A DNA stretch of 64,000 nucleotides. It comes from Kutzneria buriramensis. GTDB taxonomy: Bacteria; Actinomycetota; Actinomycetes; Mycobacteriales; Pseudonocardiaceae. Below, piece by piece: positions 47,165-56,832 of the stretch (position 1 is the stretch's first letter; each line of letters begins with the position of its first letter). The translations under genes were made by a program, and so were the position numbers. Location of the stretch: positions 124,001-188,000 of the forward strand of contig NZ_QUNO01000004.1 of the NCBI RefSeq assembly GCF_003387475.1, written 5' to 3'. The notes below the pieces were generated by a model. That model made no database searches and was not told the DNA's origin. It worked only from the letters and a program-made list of their open reading frames with translations.

Positions 47165-49183
47165 TCAGTTGTGTGGCGTCGTCGTTGTCGGTCCACCGCT
47201 GCCCGGGAACTGGAACACCTGGATCTGGATCGTCTGGTTGATGCCGACGGTCTGGTTGGCATCGGGGTTGGACGACTCGATGGTGTTCACCTTCTGGTTG
47301 TCCAGCGTCGTGTCCGTCGTCTGGCTGAACTGGCCCTTCCAGCCGAGCTGCTGGAGCTTGCTCTGCGCGGCGGAGACGGTCAGGCCGACGAGATCGGGCA
47401 TCGTGATCTGGTCGCCCAGCGACACGGTCAGCGTGATGGTGCTGTTCGGCGCGGCCTTGCCGCCGCCCTGCGGGCTCTGGCTGAGCACCTGGTTCTTCGG
47501 CTTGGTGCTGGACTGGGTCTGCTGCACGACCTTGAAGCCGAGACCCTCGAGATTGCTCTTGGCGGCGGAGTAGTCCTGGCCGGTCTCGTCCGGCACGTCC
47601 ACCTGGTCCGGCGCCTTGCCGATGCTCAGCGTGATGGACTGCCCCTGGGTGACCTGCGAGCCGACCGGCGGATTGGTCGAGCTGACCTTGCCGATCAGCT
47701 TCGGGTCGGTCACCGTCTCCGGGGTCGTGGTCGGCGAGACGATCAGCTTCAGCTTCTCCAGCGCCGCGGTGGCGTCCGCCTGACTCTGCCCGCTCACGTC
47801 CGGCAGCGAGAACGCGTCCGGCGCCTTGCCGACGGTCAGGTTGATCGCGGTCGACTTGTCGACGTTGTTGGCCGAGGCCGGGTCCTGCTTGATGACGTTG
47901 CCGATCTGGTCCTTCGTGCACGGCTGTGGGGAGCCGTCCGGGGTCGGCGCGCAGGCGACGTAGTTGACCGGGGCGTTGTTGTAGCCGGCCGCCTTGAGCG
48001 TCTCCTGCGCCTTGGCCTGCGTCATGTTGACGACATTGGGCAGGTTGCCGGAGTTGCTGGCGCCGGCGCCATTGCCACCGAGGAACATGGTGGTCAGCCA
48101 GGCGGCCAGCGCCAGCACGGCGATGCAGACGAGCACCACGCCGGCGATGGTCAGGGCGCGCTTGCGGCGGGCCTTGCGCTCGGCCTCCTCGTCGGCCTCG
48201 TAGTCGTACGCGTCGTACTCGGGCTCCTCGGCGGCGGGCGCGGGGCGGTGCCGGCCGGTGACGACCTGGGTGCGGGCGCCGGCGCCGTTGCCCATGAACG
48301 CGGTCCGCTCCTCGGCGGACATCACGGCAGGCGCGGACGGCCGCTGACCGGACAGCACGCGCACCAGGTCGGCCCGCATCTCGGCGGCCGACTGGTAGCG
48401 GTTGGCCGGGCCCTTGGCCATGGCCTTGAGCACGATGGAGTCCAGCGCCGGCGTGACCTGCGGGTTCACCGAGGACGGGGCCGGCGGCTCCTCCCGCACG
48501 TGCTGGTAGGCGACGGCGACCGGGGAGTCGCCGGTGAACGGCGGCTGGCCGGTCATCAGCTCGAACAGCACGCAGCCGGCGGCGTAGACGTCGGACCGGG
48601 CGTCCACCGCCTCACCCCGCGCCTGCTCCGGCGACAGGTACTGCGCGGTGCCGATGACGGCGGCGGTCTGCGTGACGGCGGCCTGGCCGTCGTGGATGGC
48701 GCGGGCGATGCCGAAGTCCATCACCTTGACCGCGCCGGTCTTGGTGATCATGACGTTGGCCGGCTTCACGTCCCGGTGGATGATGCCGTGCCGGTGACTG
48801 AAGTCCAGCGCCGCGCAGACGTCGGCCATGACCTCCATGGCCCGCTTGCCCGACAGCGGCCCCTGGGTCTTGATGATGTCCCGCAGCGTCCGCCCGTCCA
48901 CGTACTCCATGACGATGTAGGGCAGCGGGCCGTACTCGGTCTTGGTCTCGCCGGTGTCGTAGACGGCGACGATCGCGGGGTGGTTCAGCGCGGCGGCGTT
49001 CTGCGCCTCGCGGCGGAAGCGCTCCTGGAACTGCGGGTCCCGGGCGAGGTCGGCGCGCAGCACCTTGACGGCGACGTCCCGGCCGAGACGGACGTCGCGG
49101 CCTTTGTGGACCTCCGACATCCCACCGTAGCCGAGGGTCTCGCCCAGTTCGTAACGGTTGGAGAGCAGTCGCGGAGTGCTCAT
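47165..49183 (-). CDS. pknB: Ser/Thr protein kinase PknB with PASTA repeats
   Basis: The 672-residue receptor kinase has its catalytic domain at 11-275: GYGGMSEV, Lys40 in VAVKVL, HRDVKPANVM, MDFGIA, and the activation loop TQTAAVIGTAQ with the two Thr phosphorylated in Mtb PknB. One membrane helix (about 344-366) leads to four extracellular PASTA repeats that bind muropeptide/lipid II. It controls growth and wall synthesis (CwlM, the MurJ-linked pseudokinase). ATG at 49183; last gene of the fhaA-pknB operon. Confidence 0.96.
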   Translation of the reverse strand: MSTPRLLSNRYELGETLGYGGMSEVHKGRDVRLGRDVAVKVLRADLARDPQFQERFRREAQNAAALNHPAIVAVYDTGETKTEYGPLPYIVMEYVDGRTLRDIIKTQGPLSGKRAMEVMADVCAALDFSHRHGIIHRDVKPANVMITKTGAVKVMDFGIARAIHDGQAAVTQTAAVIGTAQYLSPEQARGEAVDARSDVYAAGCVLFELMTGQPPFTGDSPVAVAYQHVREEPPAPSSVNPQVTPALDSIVLKAMAKGPANRYQSAAEMRADLVRVLSGQRPSAPAVMSAEERTAFMGNGAGARTQVVTGRHRPAPAAEEPEYDAYDYEADEEAERKARRKRALTIAGVVLVCIAVLALAAWLTTMFLGGNGAGASNSGNLPNVVNMTQAKAQETLKAAGYNNAPVNYVACAPTPDGSPQPCTKDQIGNVIKQDPASANNVDKSTAINLTVGKAPDAFSLPDVSGQSQADATAALEKLKLIVSPTTTPETVTDPKLIGKVSSTNPPVGSQVTQGQSITLSIGKAPDQVDVPDETGQDYSAAKSNLEGLGFKVVQQTQSSTKPKNQVLSQSPQGGGKAAPNSTITLTVSLGDQITMPDLVGLTVSAAQSKLQQLGWKGQFSQTTDTTLDNQKVNTIESSNPDANQTVGINQTIQIQVFQFPGSGGPTTTTPHN

Positions 49184-49240
49184 CGGTGCGTCGTCTCGTT
49201 CCTCGTCAACAGTGGTCCCATCATGCTCCTGCCACCCGCC

Positions 49241-50476
49241 TCAGCCACCTGGACCCCGCCACGCGCACGGGACCGCCCCCACACATCGGTCCTGCGCCGG
49301 GCGATCGCCGGTCAGTTTGGCCGTCGTCGGCCTGCCGGTGCCCTCGGTCCCCGACCCCGAGCGCTGCCATTCGCGAATCCCCCAGACCGCGAGCAGACCC
49401 ACCAGAATCACCACCAACAACGCCAGCAGGACCCACAGTCCCGTCCGGTTCGGCCGAGGTTGAGGCGGCGGTCCCAGGAGGAAGGTACCGGTGCCGGACC
49501 CCATCGGAGCACCCGTTGGGGGCACCTGCGGCGGAACCACCGGAATGGCCCCCGGCGGATAGGTCGGCGGCCCGGCCTGCGGAAGGCGCTGCTGCTGCAT
49601 CGGGATGGCCATCGCCAACCCGGACGGCGCCGGCAGCGGCAGCCCGGCCCGGACCGCGCCGACCGCGGCCGCGAACTCGCCGCCGCTGCGGTAACGCTGC
49701 CGCGGGTCCTTCACCAGCGTCGCCTCGATCAGCGCCCGGACCCCGGGTGGCACGTCCGGCGGCAGCGGCGGCGGCAGCTCCCGGATGTGCATCATCGCGA
49801 CCGTGACCGCGTTCTCGGACAGGAACGGCCGCCGCCCGGCCAGGCATTCGTACCCCACCACGGCCAGCGAGTAGACGTCGCTGGCCGGCTCGGCCTCCTG
49901 GCCCACGGCCTGCTCCGGCGCGATGTAGTGCGCCGTGCCCATCACCATGCCCGACCTTGTCACGGGCGCCGCGTCGGCGGCCTTCGCGATGCCGAAGTCG
50001 GTCAGCTTCACCTTGCCGTTGGGCGTGACCAAAATGTTGCCGGGCTTCACGTCTCGGTGCACGTAGCCGCGCTCGTGCGCAGCCTGGAGCGCGGCCCCGC
50101 ACTGCTGGAGCATGTCCAGCGTGTGGTCGGCGGTCAGCCGGCCCTGGCCGGCCAGGATCGCCGCCAGCGGGTCGCCGTTCACCAGCTCCATCACCAGGTA
50201 GGCGGTGTCCTCCGGGCCGTCCGGCTCGGACGCCGTCTCGCCGTAGTCGTGCACCGCGGCGATGCCCGGGTGGTTGAGGGAGGCGGTGGTCCGGGCCTCG
50301 GTCCGGAACCGGTGCAGGAACTCGGGGTCCCCGGACAGCTCGGGCTTGAGCACCTTCACCGCGACGGCCCGGTCCAGGCGGGAGTCGGTCGCCTCCCACA
50401 CCTCGCCCATGCCGCCGACCGCGATCCGGCGCGACAACCGGTAGCGGTCGGCGAGCAGCTGCCCGGTGGTCAGCAT
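49241..50476 (-). CDS. pknA: Ser/Thr protein kinase PknA
   Basis: The 411-residue kinase has AVGGMGEV, Lys41 in [18 protein letters not shown] and TDFGIAKA, and a Pro-rich juxtamembrane region (about 285-345) before one membrane helix ([20 protein letters not shown]). Only a short outside tail follows, with no PASTA domain. It pairs with PknB in regulating cell shape and division. ATG at 50476 lies one base after the pbpA stop codon. Confidence 0.95.
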   Translation of the reverse strand: MLTTGQLLADRYRLSRRIAVGGMGEVWEATDSRLDRAVAVKVLKPELSGDPEFLHRFRTEARTTASLNHPGIAAVHDYGETASEPDGPEDTAYLVMELVNGDPLAAILAGQGRLTADHTLDMLQQCGAALQAAHERGYVHRDVKPGNILVTPNGKVKLTDFGIAKAADAAPVTRSGMVMGTAHYIAPEQAVGQEAEPASDVYSLAVVGYECLAGRRPFLSENAVTVAMMHIRELPPPLPPDVPPGVRALIEATLVKDPRQRYRSGGEFAAAVGAVRAGLPLPAPSGLAMAIPMQQQRLPQAGPPTYPPGAIPVVPPQVPPTGAPMGSGTGTFLLGPPPQPRPNRTGLWVLLALLVVILVGLLAVWGIREWQRSGSGTEGTGRPTTAKLTGDRPAQDRCVGAVPCAWRGPGG

Positions 50477-50477
50477 C

Positions 50478-51968
50478 TCAGCCTCCCCCGGCCAGATACG
50501 CGTTGATGGTGGCGCGGCCGACGCCCGCGGCCACGGAGCTGCCGGTCGCGGCCAGGCCGCGGTCGCCGCCGTTCTCCACTACAACGCACACCGCGATCTG
50601 TGGGTTGTCCGCCGGCGCGAACGCCACGTACCAGGCGTGCGGCGGGGTGTTCTTCGGGTCGGTGCCGTGCTCGGCGGTGCCGGTCTTGGACGCGATGCTG
50701 ATGTTGGCCTGCTTGCCCGTGCCGCCGGTGTGCTGCTCGGACAGCTTCATCATCGCCTTGATCTGGTCCGCCACGTCCTTGCTGATCGCGGGGCCGCCCG
50801 GGGCCTCCTGCGGCGAGAACGTGGAGATCGGCGACATGTCCGGGGCCAGGATGTTCTTCACCAGCTGCGGCTGCATGCGCACGCCGCCGTTGGCGATGGT
50901 CGCCGCCACCATGGCGTCCTGGAGCGGGGTCAGCTTCACGTCGCGCTGGCCGATGCCGCTCTGGAAGAGCGCCGCGTCGTCCGGGATGGACCCGACGGTC
51001 GACGGCGCCACCGACAGCGGCACCGTCAGATCGGTCTGGCCGATGCCGAACTTGGACGCCTGCGCGATCAGGTTGTCCTTGCCGACCTTGCCGGCCAGCG
51101 TGGAGAACGCGGTGTTGCAGGAGTACTCGATCGCGATCGTCACCGACACCTGGCCGTTCGTGCTCTCCGGGCAGGTCTCGTTGGCGAAGTTGGACAACGT
51201 GGTGGTGGTGCCCGGCAGCGTGATCGTCGGATCGGCCGGCAGGTTCTTGGTGTTCGCGTCGTCCACGCCGTCGGACAGCGCGGCGGAGGCCACCACCAGC
51301 TTGAACGTGGAGCCCGGCGGCAACGTCTCCTGCGTCGCGCGGTTGAGCGCCGGCTTGTTCGGGTCGTCGTCCAGCTTGGTGATGGTGTCGCGCTGGGTGC
51401 CGTTGTCGTGCGAGGCCAGCGGGTTCGGGTCGAACGACGGAGTGCTCACCATCGCCAGGATCTCGCCGGTCGACGGCTTGATCGCGACCACCGCACCGCT
51501 GAAGTTCTTCGCCGTCATGCCGGCGTAGGCCGCGTCCTGGGCCTTGGGGTCGACGGTCAGCTGCACGTTGCCGCCGCGCGGGTCCCGGCCCGTGATCAGG
51601 TCGGACAGCCGGCGCACGAACAGCTTCGACGACGAGCCGTTGAGCACGTCGTCCTCGGCCCGCTCGATGCCGGTCGCGCCGAAGATCGACGAGTAGTAGC
51701 CGGTGACCGGGGCGTACTCCGGGCCGTTCTTGTAGACCCGCTGGTAGTGCTGGGCGTCCTTGGTCTCCACCGAGTTGGCCAGGATGGTGCCGGTGGCGCT
51801 GACGATCTGGCCGCGCTGCCGGCCGTACTCCTCCATCACGCTGCGGCGGTTGCTCGGGTTGTTGGCGTACGTGTCGGCGTTGATCACCTGCACGTAGGTG
51901 AGATTGGCCAGCAGGAGCAGGACCATCACCATCATGGTGAGGCCGACCCGGCGAAGTGGCTTGTTCAC
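50478..51968 (-). CDS. pbpA: Penicillin-binding protein PbpA (class B transpeptidase)
   Basis: The 496-residue protein has an N-terminal membrane anchor (about 10-27), a short pedestal and the transpeptidase domain with the three active-site motifs: Ser220-TFK (PPGSTFK), Ser283-Cys-Asn (EYSCNTAF) and KTGT ([10 protein letters not shown]). It cross-links septal or polar peptidoglycan and pairs with the SEDS protein RodA just upstream. GTG at 51968 overlaps the rodA stop (GTGA). Confidence 0.95.
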   Translation of the reverse strand: MNKPLRRVGLTMMVMVLLLLANLTYVQVINADTYANNPSNRRSVMEEYGRQRGQIVSATGTILANSVETKDAQHYQRVYKNGPEYAPVTGYYSSIFGATGIERAEDDVLNGSSSKLFVRRLSDLITGRDPRGGNVQLTVDPKAQDAAYAGMTAKNFSGAVVAIKPSTGEILAMVSTPSFDPNPLASHDNGTQRDTITKLDDDPNKPALNRATQETLPPGSTFKLVVASAALSDGVDDANTKNLPADPTITLPGTTTTLSNFANETCPESTNGQVSVTIAIEYSCNTAFSTLAGKVGKDNLIAQASKFGIGQTDLTVPLSVAPSTVGSIPDDAALFQSGIGQRDVKLTPLQDAMVAATIANGGVRMQPQLVKNILAPDMSPISTFSPQEAPGGPAISKDVADQIKAMMKLSEQHTGGTGKQANISIASKTGTAEHGTDPKNTPPHAWYVAFAPADNPQIAVCVVVENGGDRGLAATGSSVAAGVGRATINAYLAGGG

Positions 51969-53416
51969 GTCGGTCGCTCCACGAGGACGGTGCTTGCCTC
52001 GGCGATCGGCGCCTGTGGCTTGGGACGGCTGGCCTGCGGGCGGCGCGCGGCGTCGGAGATCCGCAGCAGCAGCGCCACCATGATGTAGCTGGCCAGCAGG
52101 GACGAGCCGCCGGCGGACAGGAACGGGGCGGTCAGACCCGTCTGCGGGATGAGCTTGCTGATGCCGCCGATGACCACGAAGATCTGCCACATCAGCAGGA
52201 AGGACAGGCCGCCGGCGAGCAGCTTGCCGAAGGTGTCGCGCACCGCCAGGCCGCTGCGCAGGCCGCGCATCGCCAGCAGCATGTACACCATGATCATGGC
52301 GGCCAGGCCGATGAAGCCCAGCTCCTCGCCGAACGCGGCCACGATGAAGTCGCTGTTGATCACCGGTACCAGCTCCGGATGGCCGCCGCCCAGCCCGGCG
52401 CCGGCGATGCCGCCGCTGCCCAGGCTGAACAGGGACTGCACCATCTGGTAGCCGTCACCCTGGGCGTCGGCGAAGGGATCGACCCAGTTCGCCACCCGGG
52501 TCTGCACGTGCGTGAACAACCGGTCGGCCACGGTGGCGCCGCCCATGAACAGCACGATGCCGATCCACACCCAGGAGGACCGCTCGGTGGCCAGGTAGAG
52601 CATGGCCAGCACGGTGCCGAAGAACATCAGCGACGCGCCGAGCTCCTTCTCGATCATCAGGACGAGGATCGCGACCGCCCACGCGATCAGCAGCGGGCCC
52701 ATGTCCCGCGGCCGGGGCAGTTCGAGGCCGACGAACTTGCGGCCGGCGATGGTGAACAGGTCCCGCTTGGACACCAGGAAGGCGGCCACGAACAGGATGA
52801 TCAGCACCTTGGCGAACTCGCCGGGCTGGATCGAGACCGGGCCGATGATGATCCACAGCTTCGCGCCGGCCACGCAGGAGATGCTGCACGGCAGCACGCC
52901 CGGCAGCACCAGCAGCACCAGGCCGGCCAGGCCGAAGGTGTAGCCGTAGCGGGACAGCGTTCGGTGGTCCTTGATCAGCCACAGCACCGCGATCATCGCC
53001 AGCAGCGACAGGCCGGTCCAGATCAGCTGCTTCGGGGCTGCGTTGGAGTAGCCGTTCCCGCCCGAGAAGGCGATCTCGGCCAGCGGTGGGTCCAGCCGGT
53101 ACAGCATCGCGATGCTCAGGCCGTTGAGCATCGCGGCGCACGGCAGGATCAGCGGATCCGCGTACGGCGCGAACTTGCGCACCGCCAGGTGTGCCACCCC
53201 GAACAGCACCGCGTAGCCGGCGATGTAGAGCAGGATCTCCGGCTTGATGCTCTGCGACTGGTTCTCCGAGATCAGCACGAAGGCGAGCACGACCAGTCCG
53301 AGCACGAAACCGAGCAGCGTGAGCTCGGTGCCGCGGCGGGTCGGTGTGGCGGGGGTCGACCCCGGCGCAGTCATGTGCGTCGTCGCCGAACCCAGCACAC
53401 CGGGCGGCAGGGCCAT
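51965..53416 (-). CDS. rodA: SEDS peptidoglycan polymerase RodA
   Basis: The 483-residue membrane protein has about 12 helices. SEDS motifs are clear: AKLWIIIGPVSIQPGEFAKVLIILF, DLGPLL-like RDMGPLLIAWAVAILVLMIEKELGASLMFFG, and LGGGHPELVPVINSDFIVAAFGEELGFIG, then PQTGLTAPFLSAGGSS. It polymerises glycan strands together with PbpA. ATG at 53416 uses the last base of the pstP stop codon (TGATG). Confidence 0.95.
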   Translation of the reverse strand: MALPPGVLGSATTHMTAPGSTPATPTRRGTELTLLGFVLGLVVLAFVLISENQSQSIKPEILLYIAGYAVLFGVAHLAVRKFAPYADPLILPCAAMLNGLSIAMLYRLDPPLAEIAFSGGNGYSNAAPKQLIWTGLSLLAMIAVLWLIKDHRTLSRYGYTFGLAGLVLLVLPGVLPCSISCVAGAKLWIIIGPVSIQPGEFAKVLIILFVAAFLVSKRDLFTIAGRKFVGLELPRPRDMGPLLIAWAVAILVLMIEKELGASLMFFGTVLAMLYLATERSSWVWIGIVLFMGGATVADRLFTHVQTRVANWVDPFADAQGDGYQMVQSLFSLGSGGIAGAGLGGGHPELVPVINSDFIVAAFGEELGFIGLAAMIMVYMLLAMRGLRSGLAVRDTFGKLLAGGLSFLLMWQIFVVIGGISKLIPQTGLTAPFLSAGGSSLLASYIMVALLLRISDAARRPQASRPKPQAPIAEASTVLVERPT

Positions 53417-54816
53417 CAGCCCTCCCTACAGTTCTTGCCCGGCTGCTGCGGTGCGCTGGTCAGCGTGGGCGTGGAGCTGGTCGAACTGGCGGCGCCGTTC
53501 GGCGCGCCGGTGGTGGTGGCGCCCGCCGCCGTGGTCGTCGTCGTGGTGGTGGTCGTGGTCCCCGTGGTCGTGCACAGCGGCAGCAGCGAGCCCAGCCACA
53601 GCCGGTGCACCGCCTCGCGCGCGCCGTCCACACCCGCGTTCTCCGGGATCACGCCCTGGCGCACGGCCTCACGCGCCGACTCCTGGAGCTGGTCCAGGGT
53701 CAGCGGCTGGCAGTTCGCCTGCGTCGGGATCAGGCACGAGCTCTCGGCCACCCGGTGCAGCGGGATGCCCAGCACCGGGCCGCCGCGCACGCCCTCGAAG
53801 ATCGCGACATGGTTGTCCTCGGTGGCGCCCACGTAGTACTGGCCGAGCACCCACCACACGGTGCCGCCAGCGCCCAGCCCCAGCACGATCAGGACCGCCA
53901 CGATCCAGACGAGTAACCGGACCCTCTTGCGATTCCTCGCCTTGGGGTCCGGTGTCGGTGCTACCTGCGCCATCGCTTGTGGCGGCGGCGTCCGCGGTGC
54001 GGTTATCGCGCCGGCGCGGGACGCCGGCGAGTCCGGTGGCGGCTGGTCCTGGCTGCCGTCCCCGGCGGCGCCGCCGACGATCGCCACGTCGTCGCCGTAG
54101 TCCACGTCCACCACGTCGGCGATGATCACCGTCACGTTGTCCGGGCCGCCGGCCTTGAGCGCCAGCTCGATCATCCGGTCCGCGCAGGCCTGCGGGTCCG
54201 GGATCAGGATCGCCTCGGCCAGCGTCTCGTGGCTGACGTACGAGCACAGCCCGTCCGAGCACAGCAGGTACCGATCGCCGGCGCGGGCCTCGCGGACCGC
54301 CAGGCTCGGCTCCACCTCGTGGCCGGTCAACGCGCGCAGCAGCAGCGACCGCTGCGGGTGCACGTTGGCCTCCTCCTCGGTGATCCGGCCCTCGTCGATC
54401 AGCGACTGGACGAACGTGTCGTCGTGCGTGATCTGGGTGAACTGGCCGCCGCGCAGCAGATAGGCGCGGGAGTCGCCGACGTGCACGAGACCGAGCCGGT
54501 TGCCGGAGAACAGCACCGCGGTCAGCGTGGTGCCCATCCCGTCGAGGTCCGGATCGTGCGACACCAGCTCGGCGATGGCGCCGTTGCCGTCCAGCACCGC
54601 GCCGCGGAGCTGGTCGAGCAGGTCGTCGCCGGGCTCGTCGTCGTCGAGCGGGGCCAGGGCGGCGACAACCACCTTGCTGGCCACCTCACCGGCGGCGTGG
54701 CCGCCCATGCCGTCGGCGAGGGCGAGCAGGCGGGGGCCCGCGTAGACGGAGTCCTGGTTGTTGGCACGAACCAGGCCCCGGTCACTGCGGGCCGCATAGC
54801 GGAGGACGAGGGTCAT
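53416..54816 (-). CDS. pstP: PP2C-family Ser/Thr phosphatase PstP
   Basis: The 466-residue phosphatase reverses PknA/PknB phosphorylation. The PP2C domain (about 1-240) shows SDRGLVRANNQDS, ALADGMGGHAAGEVAS, GDSRAYLLR, CSDGLCSYV and GGPDNVTVI; its Asp residues hold the Mn2+/Mg2+ cluster. A basic linker, one membrane helix (LLVWIVAVLIVLGLGAGGTVWWVL) and an outside domain follow, ending in a Thr-rich tail (ten Thr in a row within it). ATGA overlap with the FHA gene upstream. Confidence 0.95.
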   Translation of the reverse strand: MTLVLRYAARSDRGLVRANNQDSVYAGPRLLALADGMGGHAAGEVASKVVVAALAPLDDDEPGDDLLDQLRGAVLDGNGAIAELVSHDPDLDGMGTTLTAVLFSGNRLGLVHVGDSRAYLLRGGQFTQITHDDTFVQSLIDEGRITEEEANVHPQRSLLLRALTGHEVEPSLAVREARAGDRYLLCSDGLCSYVSHETLAEAILIPDPQACADRMIELALKAGGPDNVTVIIADVVDVDYGDDVAIVGGAAGDGSQDQPPPDSPASRAGAITAPRTPPPQAMAQVAPTPDPKARNRKRVRLLVWIVAVLIVLGLGAGGTVWWVLGQYYVGATEDNHVAIFEGVRGGPVLGIPLHRVAESSCLIPTQANCQPLTLDQLQESAREAVRQGVIPENAGVDGAREAVHRLWLGSLLPLCTTTGTTTTTTTTTTAAGATTTGAPNGAASSTSSTPTLTSAPQQPGKNCREG

Positions 54817-55274
54817 GTGCGCAGCTCGATCACTGTCTTGCCGATGCGTATCGGGGCACCGAGCGGGACCCGCAGCGGTGCCGTCACCTTCGCCCGGTCT
54901 AGGTATGTTCCGTTCGTGGAGCCGAGATCCTCCACGTACCAGTCGCTGCCACGCAGCGACAGCCTCGCGTGTCTGGTCGAGGCGAAGTCGTCATCGAGCA
55001 CGAGCGTGGAGTCGTCGGCGCGACCGATCAGGATCGGTCTGCCGTCGAGCGAGATGCGGGTGCCCGTGAGCGCACCGTGGGTGACCACAAGCTGCTTGGC
55101 CGTCTTCCCCTTGGCCAGTTGCTTGCCACCCTTGCGGAACCCTCCGGGCACCGCGACTCTCAGCCCCGACGCGGCGTAGATGTCGGATCGGACCACGCGC
55201 AGCGCGGCCAGCACGAACAACCAGAGCAGGGCGAGAAACCCTGCTCTGGTCAGCTGCAACACCAGCTCTGGCAC
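54813..55274 (-). CDS. fhaB: FHA-domain membrane protein FhaB (FipA)
   Basis: The 153-residue protein has an N-terminal membrane helix (AGFLALLWLFVLAAL) and a C-terminal forkhead-associated domain (about 70-150): ILIGRADDSTLVLDDDFASTRHARL and DLGSTNGTYLDR, which bind phosphothreonine. Mycobacterial FipA links PknA/B signalling to FtsZ and FtsQ. GTG at 55274; stop overlaps pstP start. Confidence 0.93.
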   Translation of the reverse strand: MPELVLQLTRAGFLALLWLFVLAALRVVRSDIYAASGLRVAVPGGFRKGGKQLAKGKTAKQLVVTHGALTGTRISLDGRPILIGRADDSTLVLDDDFASTRHARLSLRGSDWYVEDLGSTNGTYLDRAKVTAPLRVPLGAPIRIGKTVIELRT

Positions 55275-55320
55275 CTGTAGTGACCGCTCCCTGCCTGCCT
55301 CGTACCCGCCCGCGACCGCC

Positions 55321-56517
55321 TCAGCCCTGCGTGCGGAACACGAGTGACGAGTGGCCGACCCGGACGACGTCGCCGTCCGCGAGCTGCCAGGTCTGCACCG
55401 GGGTGCCGTTCACCGTGCTGCCGTTCGTGGAGCCGAGGTCCGCGAGCATCGCACTCTGACCATCCCAGGTGATCTCCAGGTGCCTCCTGGAGACCCCCGT
55501 GTCGGGCAGACGGAAGTCCGCGTCCTGGCCACGGCCGACCACGTTGCCGCCCTGCTTCAGGTTGTACGTGCGGTTGGAACCGTCGTCCAGCTGCAGGATC
55601 GCGGTGATCTGGCGCGGGCCCGGCGGCGGGCCGGGAGGCGCCCCGTACGGGTCCTGCTGGCCGTAGCCGCCCTGCTGCCCGTACTGGTCGTAGCCGCCCT
55701 GCTGCTGACCGTAGCCGCCCTGCTGGCCGTACTGGTCGTAGCCGCCGCCCTGCTGACCGTAACCACCCTGCTGCGGGTAGCCCTGGTCATAGCCGCCGCC
55801 ACCGCCCTGCTGCGGGTAGCCCTGCTCGTAACCACCGCCACCCTGCGGCGGGTAGCCGCCGCCCTGCTGGGGGTAGCCCTGCTCGTAACCACCGCCACCC
55901 TGCTGCGGGTAGCCGTGCTGGTCGTAACCGCCACCCTGCTGCTGGCCGTACTGGTCGTACCCGCCCTGCTGCTGTTGCTGCTGCTGCGGGTAGCCGCCCT
56001 GCTGCGGGTAGCCCTGGTCATAGCCGTAACCCTGCTGACCCTGGTGCTGACCGTAGGGGTCCTGCGGGGGGTACTGGCCTGGTGGCTGGCTCATGGATCG
56101 GTCTCCTGCGGTGCGAGGTGGTGCTGGCCGTCGTACGTCAGGGTCGACGGACGAGTTGGTTCGGAACTGTCCCGTGTGCAGCGCGTCGGAGCGCTCCAGG
56201 GAGACTACGACGTCACCATAGGTATCCCATCCGTGCTCTGCGAGGTGCTCCCGGACGCAGTCCTCGAGCAGCTCCGTTATGCGCTGTTCGTCCTGCCCCG
56301 CACCCGCCAAACGGTCGTGGTCGGCTGCGCCGAGCAGCACCCGATAGCTGTTGGGCGCCAGCAACCTGTCCCCGGCGAGCTCCTTGACGTTCAGCTCGGC
56401 CTCGCGTTGCAGCGCCTGCGCCACCTCCTGCGGCACGACGCTACCGCCGAACACGCGTGCGAAGGCGTTGCCCACAGCGCCCTCAAGGCGGCGCTCGAAG
56501 CGCTGCACGCGTCCCAC
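55321..56517 (-). CDS. fhaA: FHA-domain protein FhaA with long Q/G/Y-rich linker
   Basis: The 398-residue protein has an N-terminal DUF3662/FhaA_N domain (about 1-115; [20 protein letters not shown]), a long linker of about 165 residues made of [11 protein letters not shown]-like repeats, and a C-terminal FHA domain (about 315-395; [35 protein letters not shown]). FhaA binds phosphorylated MviN pseudokinase in mycobacteria. GTG at 56517 follows GAGAGGAACAG; TACGAT on the minus strand (56551-56556) is the likely -10 of the operon. First gene of fhaA-pknB. Confidence 0.93.
   Translation of the reverse strand: MGRVQRFERRLEGAVGNAFARVFGGSVVPQEVAQALQREAELNVKELAGDRLLAPNSYRVLLGAADHDRLAGAGQDEQRITELLEDCVREHLAEHGWDTYGDVVVSLERSDALHTGQFRTNSSVDPDVRRPAPPRTAGDRSMSQPPGQYPPQDPYGQHQGQQGYGYDQGYPQQGGYPQQQQQQQGGYDQYGQQQGGGYDQHGYPQQGGGGYEQGYPQQGGGYPPQGGGGYEQGYPQQGGGGGYDQGYPQQGGYGQQGGGYDQYGQQGGYGQQQGGYDQYGQQGGYGQQDPYGAPPGPPPGPRQITAILQLDDGSNRTYNLKQGGNVVGRGQDADFRLPDTGVSRRHLEITWDGQSAMLADLGSTNGSTVNGTPVQTWQLADGDVVRVGHSSLVFRTQG
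55640..56060 (-). repeat. Degenerate DNA repeats encoding the FhaA low-complexity linker
   Basis: On the minus strand, units of the form GGCGGCTACGACCAGTACGG and GGGCTACCCGCAGCAGGG recur about 15 times. All lengths keep the reading frame, so the repeat is under coding constraint, unlike the 112-bp repeat near parB. Confidence 0.75.
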
Positions 56518-56632
56518 GGCTGTTCCTCTCGCTACGGACTTCCTGACTCGATCGTATCCGGGCCCGCGAGTGGCGACACGGCCCAATTAGGAGACCGCCC
56601 CACAGCCGTGCTAGGGTTCCTCTCGTCGCTCC

Positions 56633-56715
56633 GGGCGAGTGGCGGAATGGCAGACGCGCACGGTTCAGGTCCGTGTGTCCGAAAGGACGTGGGGGTTCAA
56701 CTCCCCCCTCGCCCA
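56633..56715 (+). tRNA. tRNA-Leu (CAG)
   Basis: 83 nt with a class II variable arm. Acceptor GGGCGAG/CTCGCCC, discriminator A, anticodon arm CACGG-TTCAGGT-CCGTG (anticodon CAG), T-arm GGGGGTTCAACTCCCCC. CCA is not encoded. Confidence 0.96.
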
Positions 56716-56727
56716 CTCAAGAGTGAG

Positions 56728-56772
56728 AGAGCCCCGTTCGCGGAATGCGCGAACGGGGCTCTTTCGTTTTTC
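56728..56772 (+). terminator. Intrinsic terminator of tRNA-Leu
   Basis: AGCCCCGTTCGC and GCGAACGGGGCT (56730-56741 and 56749-56760) form a 12-bp stem that extends by two more pairs, followed by CTTTCGTTTTTC. Confidence 0.9.
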
Positions 56773-56775
56773 ACA

Positions 56776-56832
56776 CTGGGGCTCTCGCCCCAGACCCCAA
56801 GCAAGGAGGGGCTTCGCCCCCCTTGACCCCCC
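56776..56832 (+). repeat. tRNA-trailing double-hairpin repeat, copy 3
   Basis: CTGGGGC-TCTC-GCCCCAG, then ACCCCAAGCAAGG and GGGGC-TTC-GCCCC, ending CCTTGACCCCCCC. It lies directly after the tRNA-Leu terminator, in the same orientation as copies 1 and 2. Confidence 0.75.

Noticed and set aside
46541-50506. 1321-codon open frame on the plus strand opposite pknB/pknA
   Set aside because: It is a high-GC shadow of the kinase genes, with Arg/Gly/Val-rich nonsense composition.
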